From Stercorarius parasiticus (Eukaryota; Chordata; Aves; Charadriiformes; Stercorariidae), in the NCBI GenBank assembly GCA_013396915.1, contig VWZL01005191.1, positions 372,001 through 436,000 of the forward strand: a DNA stretch of 64,000 nt, in the 5' to 3' direction. The notes under the pieces were generated by a model. It had not been told where the DNA came from. It ran no database searches and was given only the letters and a program-made list of their open reading frames with translations. The translations under genes and the position numbers were made by a program. Of this stretch, positions 1-13,185 are shown piece after piece; position 1 is the first letter of the stretch, and each line of letters starts with the position of its first letter.

Positions 1-3000
1 AGCAAAACTATGCTGATGAACTTTGGCAGAGAGAAAAACAAAATTAGCAAAGCTTTCCAGTAATGCATCAGGTGTTGCTTCTGTGCAACAGGATGTAAAA
101 CTGCAGATTTCATCAGAAATGGTCCAGAATTGGTCAGGGAACAAACTGCTATCAGGAAACACTGTACAGCAGAATTAGTCAAAGCACAGATTTCTCCTTT
201 TTTAATAGTACCTTGAAACTAGTGTATATCAAGTCAGTCTTTTCCATTTTGCCCTAATAACTCTCTTATACAGACTACTTTAGACAGCAAACCTACAGGA
301 AGTACTTATTTCAAATGCATTATTTTATTTCATCTTCTTTATTGTCTGTACAGTCTCCTATAAGAACTACCTAAGTTTTAGTTCTGAATATTTCCTGCTA
401 CAGGCTCACAAATTACTTAAGGGAAAAAAAAAAAAATCAGTATTCTTAGGAGATTTTTGTTTTAAAATAAATGTATTTATACAGAAAAACATGCATCTAT
501 ATCTCTCAAGTATGAAAAGGGAGTTACAATAGGCAAAATTAACTCTTCAGCTAGTATAATCCTTCCCCTTACAACATGTAGGTTACTAAGTTTGAATTTT
601 CTTTTTCCAGGCTCTGAAGGAAACAGAGTTCCCTTTTCTATCTGCTCTTAATAAGACTATGTGATATGCTTAAGGTAGGACCTTTACAGAATAAGGCCAC
701 TCCATCTTTTTGTTCTCTGTATTAGATGAACGAAAAAAAAACCTGACCCCGAACAAAACCAAAGACAGCAAAACCCCTCCTCTAGAGTCAAACAGAGCAG
801 CCCTGCAGCTCTGTGTCTCTAATACATTCATTCAAGTCCCTCACAACACCTACATGACCCGTTCTGAACATTTTGCAAAACATCATGACCTATCACAACC
901 TTAGATAATGAAAGCTGAACTACAATGTGATCCTATTACATTAATCCAAGACGTTTCCTATTGCCAAGGGGCAGGAAGCAATCCTAAACCACCCATGAAC
1001 CGGACCACACTGCTGCAAGCAGCTCAAGCACCTCCCCAAGAGGTACCTGGCAATGCTGTACAAGCAGTTTCCTCCTCAATCCTTGCTCTCCATACCTCCA
1101 TCTCAACCAAGCTGTCCCAACCCCTTTTTTTAAAGGGCAAGGTGGCACAGGGAACAACCTGGCACAGAAACGCTGCTGCCGCAACCAACAAATTTCCCTT
1201 TGTCTTTCCCGTAAACAAGCATTTCAGAATTATGCTCTCTTGCTTAAGGTGAAGGAGGAAATAAATAAATGGTAAAATATATGGTTGAGAAGCACAGAGT
1301 GAGAAGCAGCCAAGCTCCACAAAGCTCTCTAAGAAGCCAAAGGCTAGCCAGTGGTTGACCACTGACATCTCACGCTGACAGCAACAAGACAAATTAGTTC
1401 CTTAACATGCAACGCAAGCAATACTACCCTGGAAAACGAGCCTGAAAGACTTAAAAGGAGGCAACTATGTTCCAACTGGCAGCTTCATTTTGGGCTTTAT
1501 CCACCAAAATCTTAAGCATCCTAAAGAGATACTGGCATTTTTGAGGAAATTAAAAAAAAATTGAAACCACAAAAATAACCCAATACACACACACAAAACC
1601 ACGCTGAACTTTGCTCTATGAGGACTGGTACCTAAAATAATGTACTTTTGGTTTCCAAGAAAAAATATACTCACTAGACTACTATCTTGCACTTTTTAAA
1701 ACAACTTCAAAAGTTATAAATTGAAGTGATGCAGACAATTCGATTGATTTCAAAGGAATTATAGCAAGTTACGCTGCATGAGTCACATAGGGATTTTGTG
1801 GCCTTGGCACATTAATATAAATTAAAAAACAGAAATAAAATCAGTTTACAAACAAATGGGCACAAAGTTGCTGCAAATGGTTGAGATAGTTATTTGTGGA
1901 GCATTCTCTTGAGAAAGGAGACCAGAAGAGAGAGGAAAATACACGCTTCTGCTGCAATTCTTCCACATTACGTTTGCTGAAACCTGAGGGATATCTCACC
2001 TATTCCTCACCCCCCCACACCAGCTCCACTCATCTGAGGCATGTAGCAGCACAATCCTCTTAGCAACAGCTTCTGTCAGAAGAATATCTTCTAGAAAGTA
2101 CTTAGATTCTTACCTTACCTTCAAATGAAACATTAAAACAAAGCCATTAGTAATGAAGCAGTATTTTCTATGTGAACCATTCACATATAAATCCAACTCT
2201 GCAATTTTTCTGTCAAAATGTTCTCAATAAGCTTCTATGAAAAACACACTCTAGTAATTCTTCCTTTGTAATACACAGAAAAACACATTACATCAGTGAC
2301 AGGCAGAGCTGTTTTACCCACTGCTCCTTCATATCAAGTATGATATCAGTTCAATAACCTACTTTTGCACATCATAGGTATGTGCATTCTCCTTTCCAGT
2401 ATTTCCCATTGCTAAGGGCTATAACTCTGTAGTACCAATCTCACCTGCCCCTCTACTTATCTCATTTTATCTTCTGCATTACTTCATCAGGAACAGATTA
2501 CACCTGACGTGGCCTAAGTAGACAGACTTTTGTACCACTACACTATTACCACCTATGTCTGAAACACTAAAGAAATCAGTGGTATCAAAGGAAGATGAAT
2601 TTTTACTTGTCTGCTCTTTACTGCTGGATCAAATATTTGATCTGCAGACAAACATGAAAGTATACACACACACTTTAAAAGGTTTAAAAGAAGAACTTCA
2701 TTCTAGAATTATATCCACCAGGTAAACAACTTTCCTCACAATATTTATTTTTCACAAGCAGCTTTCTTGAAAGGTATGTTTTCTCGATTTGTAATTAACA
2801 GTTCGTCTGCAAACACATGCTTCAATCTTCCATCCTTTTTCTATCCAATATTACATTATTCCAGAAATCCTCTGTAATTGCCTCCTATCATCTCTACAAT
2901 TAACATTTCATTAAGGAGAAGGTTTTTTTTAAGGAAAGACGTAAGGGAAATTAGTATTAATAAACATGCTTTATAAAATTTACATATCTCAGATTCACAA

Positions 3001-3859
3001 TTCTTCACAGAATCACTGTGATATTAGTCCAAAACAGAAGCTGCACTAACAGTACTTTTTGTAGTTCACTGCCAGTGATGTTAAAATTTTACAGTAAATT
3101 TTAGACAACTATTTTCAACGTGTGTATGCAAAAATCAGAACGTTTCTTCCATTACTTTGCCAAGAAAGCAGATTTATACAATCATTCCATACAAAAGGTT
3201 TTAAAGGGAAAAAAAAAATTGCAGGGAGCTTTCAAATTTCTCATACTTGCTAACACCACAAAAGAAGAGAGAACAATTTTAACAATAAAGCAAAGCGCAA
3301 CTTCAAAGAACGCAACAGTAAGAGACCACCACTGGGTGCCAGTATTGTTCCATAACAGAAGAACCATATTTCCTATATTACCCATTACAGAAACTTGGGA
3401 GTTCTCTTAATAGGTTTCAAAATGTTCTGCTGAATTTCAGTTGTATAAAGGAATTACACTGCAATGTTACAAATTTTATTGAGGGGCTATCATTAGGGCT
3501 GCTTAAAACAATAACGTATTTTAAAACATTATTATGCTAAATATGAAAATCAGATTTTAAAGAAAGCTTCTTCGTACCCTATAACCTGCATAATAATACT
3601 GGGAAGGCAACTGACACTGTTCTTCCCTTCAACTTTCCGGCTTTTTATTTGAAGAGTAATGTAGTATTACACAAACTACCAGACAAAATAAAATGGAAAT
3701 TAAGGGTGAATAAAAATAGAGAGGATTTTAGAAAGATTCAAAAGCCCTGCCAAAACTAGGGCCAACTGTTCTTTTATCCACAAGATAAACATCTATAAGG
3801 AATGACAAGTGTAGATTAAGTGGCATTCTTGGCAATTTTACTATTAATATCCTCACACC
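1..3859. other. A+T-rich non-coding stretch, presumed intron
   Basis: No gene or recognisable mobile element is seen. Short ORFs on both strands lack family features. The 780-1260 part is somewhat richer in G+C but shows no coding pattern that I recognise. There are A and T homopolymers and a C run near 2010. Confidence 0.5.
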
Positions 3860-4340
3860 CAGAAAAGTGAAGCTTTTCCTAACATCTAACCTTGCTGCAT
3901 TGCCTTCTGTTGCCTCTTGTTTTCTCCACGTCCATTGAGAAGAGACCGTGCCCTTCGTTTTTGCAATCACATTTAAAGACCTACTTCCCACATCTTCTAC
4001 ATCTTGCTCTGTATCTTGTGCATCTGGTGCATTCTCCTCTATATCTTGTACTCATACTGATTATTATCGCTATCCAAGTGTATTTTTGTTCTCCTGTCAC
4101 TTTTCCGATTTATTAACAACACTTTGAACTCTGACCCTGAGCACTCACAGCTTCACATTCCTAAGGAATTTTATCTTGTGCTGAAGCTTAGTGCTTCATG
4201 CTCCATCATCCAGGTGTTTAATGACAGCACCCAATAAAACTGGACCTAGAAGATGCCTTCATACAGCCTCAGATTTTGACAGTGAAATATCCGTAGCCAT
4301 TCTTTCCAGTACTAGTACTTTCTAGTACTGTCAAACCAGT
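3860..4340 (-). mobile_element. Ancient CR1 LINE fragment
   Basis: Read on plus, the text resembles the reverse complement of CR1 ORF2/3' sequence. 'CTTTTCCTAACATCTAACCTT' followed by 'TTGCCTCTTGTTTTCTCC' matches the CR1 stretch encoding the region before the conserved FFTVRV tail. Around 4210-4260, 'TCATCCAGGTGTTTAATGA' and 'AATAAAACTGGACC' match the more upstream RT region. It is heavily decayed, with internal deletions and no open frame. Confidence 0.55.
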
Positions 4341-7300
4341 TTTATAATTGCCTTACAGAAACTTAATGTAAACTATTTCCCTATTTCACTCCTTAAAGAT
4401 GCAAAACCAAAATCTTAAAGTAACAGAATGTACTGTATTCTACCACTATTAAAAAGTCGCTAAGTTTTAAGTGGAATTATGCTAGCAAAAAATCTATCTG
4501 CACCACCCAGAAAGCACACTGAGAATTACAGAATTTTGGTTGCAACTAGATAAGCACTTAGATGAACAGATACCAAGGTACTAAAGTCTATCTTTAAAAC
4601 ATTACTGACATTCCTAAAACTGCTGCACAGCCACTACAGCACCTCAGTTGCCCAGGCAGCTAAACTTGCATCCCAGTTACCTAACTTTTCACTCCTGGGA
4701 ATACGCCACTTCCTTAAGTGCAGTCTCCAGCCCAGGTCAAGCTGAAACCCCAGAAAGGAATCTATAAAATATGTATTCCCAAGCTCAAGTTCTCACACAT
4801 TTAGCTGACAAAATTTAAGACCTAAACCTCTCTCAGATGTCTATGATGCTTGACTTCCAATAAAAACAACAGCTAAGAAAGCCAATGGATTTTTAGAACA
4901 AAACAAAAAAAGTGTGTGTTGGGTTTTTTTACGTTACATAGTAAAAGCGGAATGACTGCCATCACTACCCCCCCTCCTTTTTTTAAATGTGGGGAAGGAA
5001 ACACAAATTAATTATCGAAAAGTAAAATCTATTTTGTCAGTGAAATCATGACCTAAGGAAAGCACAGCAAACACTCAGACCCAAGGAAAAGCCGGGGGGG
5101 GGCGGTAATAGAAAAAGTGCAGTGCTTTATTTAAAACCAATGCATTAGCTTCTTGCGAGGGTAATTCTACCTGAAACTTTCAGTAGGAATGGATAAAGAC
5201 CAATAATTTAGGATCATTACAGTCCTAAGCATATGCAATAGCAAACACTGCAAAAATTATTTCATTGCATAAGCAATACTAGTCCAGCATCAATAATACT
5301 GGAGAAGAGAGCTGTCTTATACCTGGGTCAGTATGTCCTGAGCCAGGATTTGATGGTAAGAAGGTTTCTGCTAGGGACCACCAAAGGCAGAGGGCACCCC
5401 AGCACTCCCTGCAATACTTCAAGTGCTTCAATGTCTGTATTTGTGTCATGATTTTTTAGTCACCTTTACTAACCCAGCTCCTCATCCATTTCCAAAAGAC
5501 AAGGACTATTTTTATACAAAAGCTTAAGTAACCACTGATAGTTACAGAATTACTCTTCAATAAGTTTGACATGCAAACAGAAGTATAAGTCTATTATTAG
5601 GTTAGCCTGACAGTCCATCATTCTCTCTCACACCTCCCTAGACCCACACACCACTCTTCTCTTTTTAATTACTGGCACATGTATTGTTTCTTTTTCCCTC
5701 CAGCCTCCCTGAAATGACTCTGTTCCAAAAATTAAGCATCAAAAGCAAGTTTTCAGCATACTCTCCATCAAGTTCTTACACAGAGAACATGCATTTTAAA
5801 ACATTTTAACCCTTGCATTAGTGAGGTGTTTATACTAGTAACTCCCACAGTGTGATATGTAGCGTGATGTATGCTCTTTGCAAGTCTCTTTTCTTCTATA
5901 AAATTCCTACTGCTGGGAGTGCAATTTTAGTTTTTTAAAAACACAAGAATGTTTAAAACTATATTATGAGACTGGCAGCACAACTTTCACAAACATTTCA
6001 CAACAGAAAAATTAAGAAAAAATTTGTGCTTGAACCAAACATAAAATTTAACACCTTTACAGCCACATCTCCACCTCCAATAATGCAACCATCAAAAACA
6101 TCAAACTCCATCCTTGTTCTTTCCCAAATGCAATATATTTCACTCACCAAATGCTTCATCTAAACGATGTAAGGAAAACTAAAAAATTAGAATCGACTTT
6201 CCTTTATAATCTCAGTTCCCAACAGAAGAACATAAAATAATCCCTTGCAAAGCCCTGAGCAAGAGTCAGAAATCCTAGAAATTAGGGAATGTCTCATCAC
6301 AGAGCTCTACAAGAGGCTGGCTTCAGGACACCCACCATTCTTCTCCAAGCAAATGACTGGGAAAGGAAGAAATGCATGTGGAGAGGCCTCACTTGAATAG
6401 ACAAGAAACTATGAAGCAGGGTGCTCTCTGAAAGGGCTGCACAGCTGTTGAATTGACTTCCTTATGCTTTCAAAAAGCTCACATTAGATAGCCTTCACCG
6501 AATGCTGTACTGCTCATCTCTTTTCATTAGCATCTGTAAACAGGGTAAGAAATCACTGAAGGACAGGATAAAAGCTACAAATTAAGTTGTCAGATCTGCA
6601 TGTGGTAGGTTTTAATAAATTGTACAGCTGCACTTTCAGAGCATTATTTGTGATATACTTTTAAATCGCATTAGCGGCACTGTGAGTATATGCAAAGGTT
6701 AACTACCCTCAAGGCTTACATAAGTAAACAGACATTTTATTTTCAACTTTAAAACAATTGCAAATGCAACTGATACTTTGACAGGTGGTTTACATTCAAA
6801 AATTATCTAACAAAGCACAAATTTTTCATATTAAAGATGTCGAAATCTGAAACACTTCTTAGGAAGTAGGGAATTAAGTAGATTGAAAGGATGAAAGAGA
6901 ACAGAATTTTCCTCAAATAAAAGACTGCAAACACCAGCTGCTTAGCACCAGTACAGAATGAACTTTTACCCATCTCACCCATGACTCTATTTCCACAGGA
7001 GACACAGAGCGTAACTTCCTCTACTGGAAGCAACCAAGTTCCATAACCCAGAGGTAATCATCAATCACATCGAAATGCAGGCACAGAAATCACTTATTTC
7101 ACCACCATGTATATAAAACTAGGAGTGTCTGAGTCAAACTGAGAACTCTATTCTGCTTCAGTGGTTGCATACTATCTTTTTATTGTGAAGATTAAAAATG
7201 CATAGAGCTCTCACTTCACCATGTAGATAGTTACATACAGAATCTTATAGATAGAATGAGTTGCTATCAGGCTCAAGAAAACAGCCAAAAGCTGTTTTCT

Positions 7301-7859
7301 CGTAAGAAATTAGACACTTAAGATACTACCAAAATTATTTTTAAATTGTAAGGAACTACTATTTCATGATAAAAAAAAGTTTCATGTTTTTGTAACTTCC
7401 CAGAGAACTTCATTCCAAGGCTGTTATTATTGATGGCTTAGGCAAAATGGTAACGGGATAGTGAATTTTATATTTAGAACCCAAAAATTAATGGCCATTC
7501 TTCAAAGGAAAAAGGGAGGTTAATTATACCAACCAAACAAAAGAAGTCAAAAGAAAGACCGAACAAAAATATTCTGGAGGATTAATTTGATGGAAGCTAA
7601 TAATACAGACATTTCAAAGTGGATGCAAGAAACTTGACAGATGACAAGGCTGATAAATGACTGAGATGCAAAAGGATCGATAAAGAAAAAGCTATAACAT
7701 GTAAGGTTTTTGGTTTTGGTTTTTTTTTTTTTTATTTCTAAATCGTATCTCTACAACAGATTTGGAAGGTTTCCAAACTACAGTTATTGTTGAAATACGT
7801 AACTAAGCAAGTTTCTCAAACTAGTATTACAATATAAAAGGTCTTAGAATAAATACAAC
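4341..7859. other. A+T-rich non-coding stretch
   Basis: I see no gene and no repeat that I can name. There is a G run at 5095-5102 and several A/T homopolymers. The last 300 bases before 7860 may be unrecognisable 5' parts of the CR1 fossil that follows. Confidence 0.45.
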
Positions 7860-8760
7860 AATGACAACAAGACCCACCAGGACCAGCAAGTATTCACCCA
7901 AGAGCTCTACAAAAGCCAAAAATGCAAAATTGCTGACATGCTTCAAATCAACACCTCTACCAGAAGAATGGAATAGAGTAAAACATCATGCAGTATTTTT
8001 AAAAGGAGCAATCACATGAAAACCAGGAATTACATACACCCTTATGAGCAAACTCATATAAGCTACAACAGAGACTAGAATTTGTAGGCTTGTGAGAACC
8101 CTGTGAGTTTCGAGGTGAAGTCGATACTCCTACCCCACCCGTAGCTACTAGACTTCTCCAAAAGATGAAGAAAATGAGCAGAGAGGGAAGCGGGCAGGGA
8201 GAAGGAGGTAGAAAGACTGTTGTTGAGATAGCTTTGATAAGATCCTTCACCAAAGGTTCTTAAAGAAACTGAATTGTTAAAGCACAAGAAGAAAGACTAA
8301 TCCTTTCTCACACACTAAAAGCACGGTCCCTCTTCCAGAGGATTAGTCAATAGTGGCTGCATTTCATTGGCCTGCATTGCATACCACAAATATTAAAACA
8401 AAGGACTGGACAGCAAGGTGGCAATGGATCGTGATTATATATAGTTCTAGATGACACCAAAATCTAAAGCTCACTGTCCTCTGTGACCATAGGATAAGAC
8501 ATCAGGTGAATTTCAACATTAATAAACACAAAGTACTGCACAAGGAGAAGAAAACAACCATAACACAACATGTGCAGTCCTGAGCCCTAGCTTAGTTATC
8601 ATTCATGAAAAACATGCAGTCATGTGGTTGTTTTCTGGACAGTAAGTCATGGCTCAGTAGCAGTCCAAAACACACAAAGAATATACTAGGATCTCTTTTC
8701 AAAACAACACAAGACACAGATTATAAAACAATGTAAATCGAATCAGAATTACTAAGCAAC
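7860..8760 (+). mobile_element. Ancient CR1/L3-type LINE fossil, reverse-transcriptase region
   Basis: Several blocks follow the order of CR1/L3 ORF2 text. They are 'GACCAGCAAGTATTCACCC' near 7877, 'GATAAGATCCTTCACCAAAGG' near 8235 (the segment encoding the DKVPH-type stretch), 'GACACCAAAATCTAAAGCTC' near 8453, 'GGTGAATTTCAACATTAATAA' followed by 'CACAAAGTACTGCAC' near 8505-8540, and 'TGTGCAGTCC' near 8570. All frames are broken. Divergence from the remembered consensus is high, so the insertion is old. The younger-looking CR1 3' end at 8871 probably belongs to another copy. Confidence 0.6.
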
Positions 8761-8870
8761 AGTGCTGCTGTACGTAACTTTCAGTTATAAAAGCTGAAAA
8801 TGACAAGTTGTTTGATTTTTAACGCAGCTTTCCACCACAGGTCATACACTGCAACACAGAAACAGGTTCC

Positions 8871-9073
8871 CCAGACTGGTTGCAGAACCTCCATCCTTCG
8901 ACTTCTTCAAGACACAGATAAGCAAAGCTGCAGCTGACTTGATCTAGAGTCCTTCTTGGAGCAAAAGCTTCAATTAAGACAACTTTCAGGGATAACTTTC
9001 TGCTTACTACAGGGGAGTCGGACTAGATGACCTTTAAAGGTCCCTTCCAACCCAACACATTCTATGATTCTGT
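8871..9073 (+). mobile_element. CR1 LINE 3' end (copy A)
   Basis: This is a 5'-truncated CR1 tail in plus orientation. It runs from 'CAGGTTCCCCAGACTGGTTG' through 'GGACTAGATGACCTTTAAAGG' to 'CCCTTCCAACCCAACACATT' and the ATTCTATGATTCTGT terminal repeat. The ORF2 C-terminus is degraded. The part from 8886 onward recurs almost unchanged at 9647. Confidence 0.85.
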
Positions 9074-9216
9074 CTTCCAGTCAACCTTTTGTTATTTCAA
9101 GAACTCAGTCCGATTTGCACCTGTACCTGAACATTATATTTTAATATGCAAATATATAGGTATAGTTTTAAATAACCTGAAGTTATGCTGCCTTCAGCTA
9201 ATGCATTTTCCATGTT

Positions 9217-9221
<5 letters not shown>

Positions 9222-9248
<27 letters not shown>
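9222..9248. repeat. (TA)n microsatellite, copy A
   Basis: A pure TA run is followed by GTG and a short (TTTA) run. The matching run in the duplicate at 9983-10011 is one TA unit longer. Confidence 0.9.
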
Positions 9249-9252
<4 letters not shown>

Positions 9253-9608
9253 ATTTATTTATTTATTTTACTTCTCTTTCCATGGTTTTAAATTCAACTG
9301 GAATTACGGCACAATTTCACAGACGTTGTTGTCAGCCCTTCAGGTCACTGTTTCGCTTGTTTGTTTTCTTTCATACCTCAGAGCAAAAGCTATTTGGCTT
9401 CTATAAATAGATTTGGTAATCCTTTAGCAAATAAATTACCATATACTTTTTACATTTAAGTACAAGAGAAATTTAAAGTCAGTTGCTAATACTGGCAAAG
9501 AGAGATAAAGATACCACATCCCAGTTCAGAATACATCTAATACTCTACTTAGGTTTTTCCACCTGAGAGCATGAAGTGTTGCAGTTTGTACTGCTGCCTC
9601 AGCACAGG

Positions 9609-9628
9609 TTGAAAGCATATGCTTTCAA
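9609..9628. repeat. Perfect 20-bp palindrome
   Basis: TTGAAAGCATATGCTTTCAA equals its own reverse complement. In the second copy (10078-10097) one base differs (G to T at 10084), which breaks the symmetry at one position. Confidence 0.8.
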
Positions 9629-9645
9629 ATGTTACAATTCTGTTA

Positions 9646-9646
9646 N
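9646..9646. other. Single-N assembly join
   Basis: A lone N lies between '...CTGTTA' and 'AACCTCC...', where the sequence jumps back to a repeat of position 8886. Confidence 0.9.
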
Positions 9647-9977
9647 AACCTCCATCCTTCGACTTCTTCAAGACACAGATAAGCAAAGCTGCAGCTGACT
9701 TGATCTAGAGTCCTTCTTGGAGCAAAAGCTTCAATTAAGACAACTTTCAGGGATAACTTTCTGCTTACTACAGGGGAGTCGGACTAGATGACCTTTAAAG
9801 GTCCCTTCCAACCCAACACATTCTATGATTCTGTCTTCCAGTCAACCTTTTGTTATTTCAAGAACTCAGTCCGATTTGCACCTGTACCTGAACATTATAT
9901 TTTAATATGCAAATATATAGGTATAGTTTTAAATAACCTGAAGTTATGCTGCCTTCAGCTAATGCATTTTCCATGTT

Positions 9978-10015
<38 letters not shown>

Positions 10016-10045
10016 ATTCAGTCTGCGTCTTACCTGAAACTCAGG
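9647..10045 (+). repeat. Near-identical second copy of 8886-9255, likely false duplication
   Basis: From 9647 to about 10018 the sequence repeats 8886 onward (offset 761) with no difference that I can see except one extra TA unit. This includes the CR1 3' end (9647-9834) and its unique downstream flank. After 10018 it diverges from copy A. It is closed on both sides by single Ns at 9646 and 10046. Sharing of unique flank, not just the transposon, argues for allelic or assembly duplication and not two insertions. Confidence 0.8.
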
Positions 10046-10046
10046 N
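10046..10046. other. Single-N assembly join
   Basis: A lone N. The sequence after it (10047-10114) repeats 9578-9645 (offset 469) with two substitutions (9607 G / 10076 A and 9615 G / 10084 T). Confidence 0.9.
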
Positions 10047-10114
10047 GTTGCAGTTTGTACTGCTGCCTCAGCACAAGTTGAAATCATATGCTTTCAAATG
10101 TTACAATTCTGTTA

Positions 10115-12329
10115 CAATTTAATGTCTTCATTTACTAACATTTATAAGACATACAGTAAACAGTTGATACTTATGTGGCCTCTCTGTAACCAAGCTGATT
10201 ACATGACAGATTTACAGAGCTCAGCTTTCTATAAAAAGCCAGGCAAGAATTAACCAAGACCAGCTTTCAGCATATACAACACAACTAATGAAGTAGTAAT
10301 TTACTGTACAGGAACTTAGTACGTATTTTCATCAACTAATGACTCGGGAAGGAGTTGAGAATCAATAATGTCTCCAATACTGAAACAGATCTGTAAGAAA
10401 CTATCACATAGATAAATGTAAGCAATTGAGTCTTTGTGTTACTGATATTGATTTGTGTTCCCCCCCCACCTCAAATCAGTCACAAGTACAAGTTCTAAGT
10501 GTTCTATAACCACTTTTAAGAATCTGAATGCAACTTCACAATTGATATTTAGAGATTTTACTTGGCTGGATTTTTAAGGTCGTTTGCTCAATACCTGGGG
10601 GGAACATAGCAATTCATTCTAGTCTACCAACGCCATCAGTTATCCATAGTTAAGATTCCACCACCACTTAGTTGACTAAATGATAGAAATCTGCAGTTTG
10701 GTGACACAGAGCATCCCTAAAATCACCAGTTCTGATGGCTCTCATTGGAAGTCAGCACTGAAAAACTTGAGCAGACACAAACACTTCACCCACAGAAACC
10801 ATCCTCTTATTCAACACAGGCACAAAAGAAAGGCAGGATTAGATTTAGGATGCAGAGAAGGATGATAGTAAAGCTAACTTGTAAATAAGTATTACCAGCA
10901 GTAACCTGATGACATAAAAATCACATTAAAAGACTTGATTGGGCATAAAATAGAATTAATGTTAAATCATTATCTTGCTGTCAAATTTTAGATTGCATCT
11001 TCATAAGCACGTATTTGTCAATATGTAGTTCCAGAACCACCTTGGTTCTTTCATTTTTTAATCAATTTAGTACTGTTTCTCTTTTCCTCCTGCACTCGAA
11101 CTGCTGTTACTGCCTTCTAATTCATGCAATTTATAACTATGTTTTTCCAACTTATAAAATGAAGGTAAAATACAGCGATTACAGTGTTTATGCTAAATTA
11201 TTACTGCAAGGTACGAAGTGAGGCTGGGCTGCTTCTGGCATTCCACTGCATAGAAAAGCCAAGTCTACCATCAACAACTCGTTCTCTGCCAAACAAAAGG
11301 AAACATTTAAAAACTCGAATCAGGAAGCATGGTAGCAAAAAGTAAATACCATTAACCATACCAAAATTCAGACAAAGGAAAAGCAGCTCCAACAAATGCA
11401 AGCATGAGCTAACCACCAAAATTTTTTTGCTCATAAAACAATCATTAAACTATTTGTTATTGCTGAAGTCCGTGAATTGTTTCTAGAAATACTTCCTGAT
11501 CACCAAAATCAACATTTTTATTTCAGTCTTCTAAACCTCAAAGCTAATACTGGGAAAGTAATTGAGTTTATCATCAACACTAGACAAAAACTTCTGCAAA
11601 ACCTTATTATATCTTTTGAGATTTCACAATGACTTATAAAGGCAAGGATGTCTGGTAAATGCTCTCCTTTCTAGCCTGCCTCTCTTTGTTTTGATCATTT
11701 TGTCTTCAAATAGTGACATTACAAGTATAGCCATTATTTGTTGACATTTTTAATTAACCCAGGAGGATGATGTGTTTCTTCGTTTATCTAAAATAACTGA
11801 AGCTGTAAGATAAGCATACATAGCACTTTTAATGGGGGATGGGTTCATTTCAATTTCTTTCCCTTCCCTATCTTCTGCCTCCCCATGGATCTAAACAGTT
11901 CTCACTCCCAAACTGAAGGACTACAGAAAAAAAATAGGCTGATCTCATGTAGTAATATGCAAGAAGGCATGTAAGATAGCAGGGCTTTACGACCGAGGTA
12001 TGACAAGACAGCTTTCAAATGGCCAGTTCGCAATATTATGAGAAAAGATTCAGGATATAAATACATTTCATAGAAAGTACACCATTATCCATATTAACTG
12101 CAGTATTGTAACACTCGCATATACAGGATTTATGTGCTAGGCTATAAATCATATAGTAATTTATCTACTCAACACTATTTTTAGTTTCAGTATTCATCAC
12201 ACATTAATCCTACAAGCAAAACAAATTTACCCAAATATACTTTGCAGAGGTACATGCAGAAATAAATGCAGAAGTCAAGTCTATGTTCCTTGACCATATC
12301 TTGATCATTACTGCCCTTGAAGTATTACA
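10115..12329. other. A+T-rich non-coding stretch
   Basis: No gene or named element is seen. There is a C run near 10460. Short ORFs show no family features. Confidence 0.45.
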
Positions 12330-12700
12330 GACAGCTATGAGAGGAGAGCATAGTTTTTAAATATTTGAAGACTTGAATTTCCTAGGCTTCTCTTCTTAAA
12401 CTAAACCACCCCAACTCTTTTAACCTTTTCCTAAAATGTCATGCTGTTTCCTAGTTCTCTACTTAGAATTCTTTTTCTCTTTTCCCTTCTCCTCACCCAC
12501 ACACCTTTCATACAGTGCTGTAGCCAAACTGGACACTAACTCCAGCGACTGCCTTACAATGCTGGCCAAAGGGAAAGAACATTTTCAGGTATCTTACAAA
12601 CATCATACTCGAGTAACAACCAGAAGAGTTGCTTTTTATACCCCATTCAACAGGATGATACTGCATCATACTCTGTACAATATATAATAGAATAGAAAAA
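12330..12700 (-). mobile_element. Ancient CR1 LINE fragment
   Basis: Read on plus, this matches reverse-complemented CR1 text. 'CAACTCTTTTAACCTTTTCC' near 12413 is followed by 'TGTCATGCTGTTTCCTAG', 'TGTAGCCAAACTGGACAC' near 12520 and 'CCAGCGACTGCCTTACAATG' near 12542. These blocks keep their expected order over about 300 bases. It is highly diverged and not coding. Confidence 0.6.
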
Positions 12701-12742
12701 AAAGCCCCAAAATATTTTTTTAAAGAATCACTGTTTCTGAAC

Positions 12743-12881
12743 CACGCCTTGTTTCTTAAATTTCTGTTTGTGGTTGCTTGTCATCCTATTATGTTTGTTT
12801 ATAAAAACACTAAAAAATTATCAAACTGTTTACAGAACACAATGTTAGCCTGAGTGTTTTAAGATTCTCATTTTTACATGA
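12743..12881 (+). repeat. 139-bp exact direct repeat, first copy
   Basis: It is identical by eye to 13186-13324 (offset 443). It is not a transposon that I recognise. The copies share no flanking sequence on the left and split on the right, where the second copy runs into a poly(A) tract. Confidence 0.85.
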
Positions 12882-13185
12882 TATACAGGTGACTAATCCT
12901 ACCCTAGGCCCACAAAATAATCTGCATTAAACCTATTGAAATACATTGCCTGTGTTTCCTTTGCATTCTGCATTCCTTTCAGAGTTCATTTTAAATTCTA
13001 AGAACTTGCTGCTGAAGTGCTTGTAACCTGTCAGATTTTATATTCTCATACTGTAAGTAATCCCCCATCTTACAAACAACTGTGTCCGCTGTATATAAAC
13101 TACATTTTCTCTTAGGCATCTAAAAAACTCCAAAAGCTTCATTAAAGATACAAGACAGTACTGCTTTTTCCCTGTCAAAACTTGT

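Noticed and set aside
9027..10081. Two ORFs sharing an identical N-terminal part with a poly(IY) stretch
   Set aside because: They are translations of the duplicated CR1 end and TA microsatellite, not proteins.
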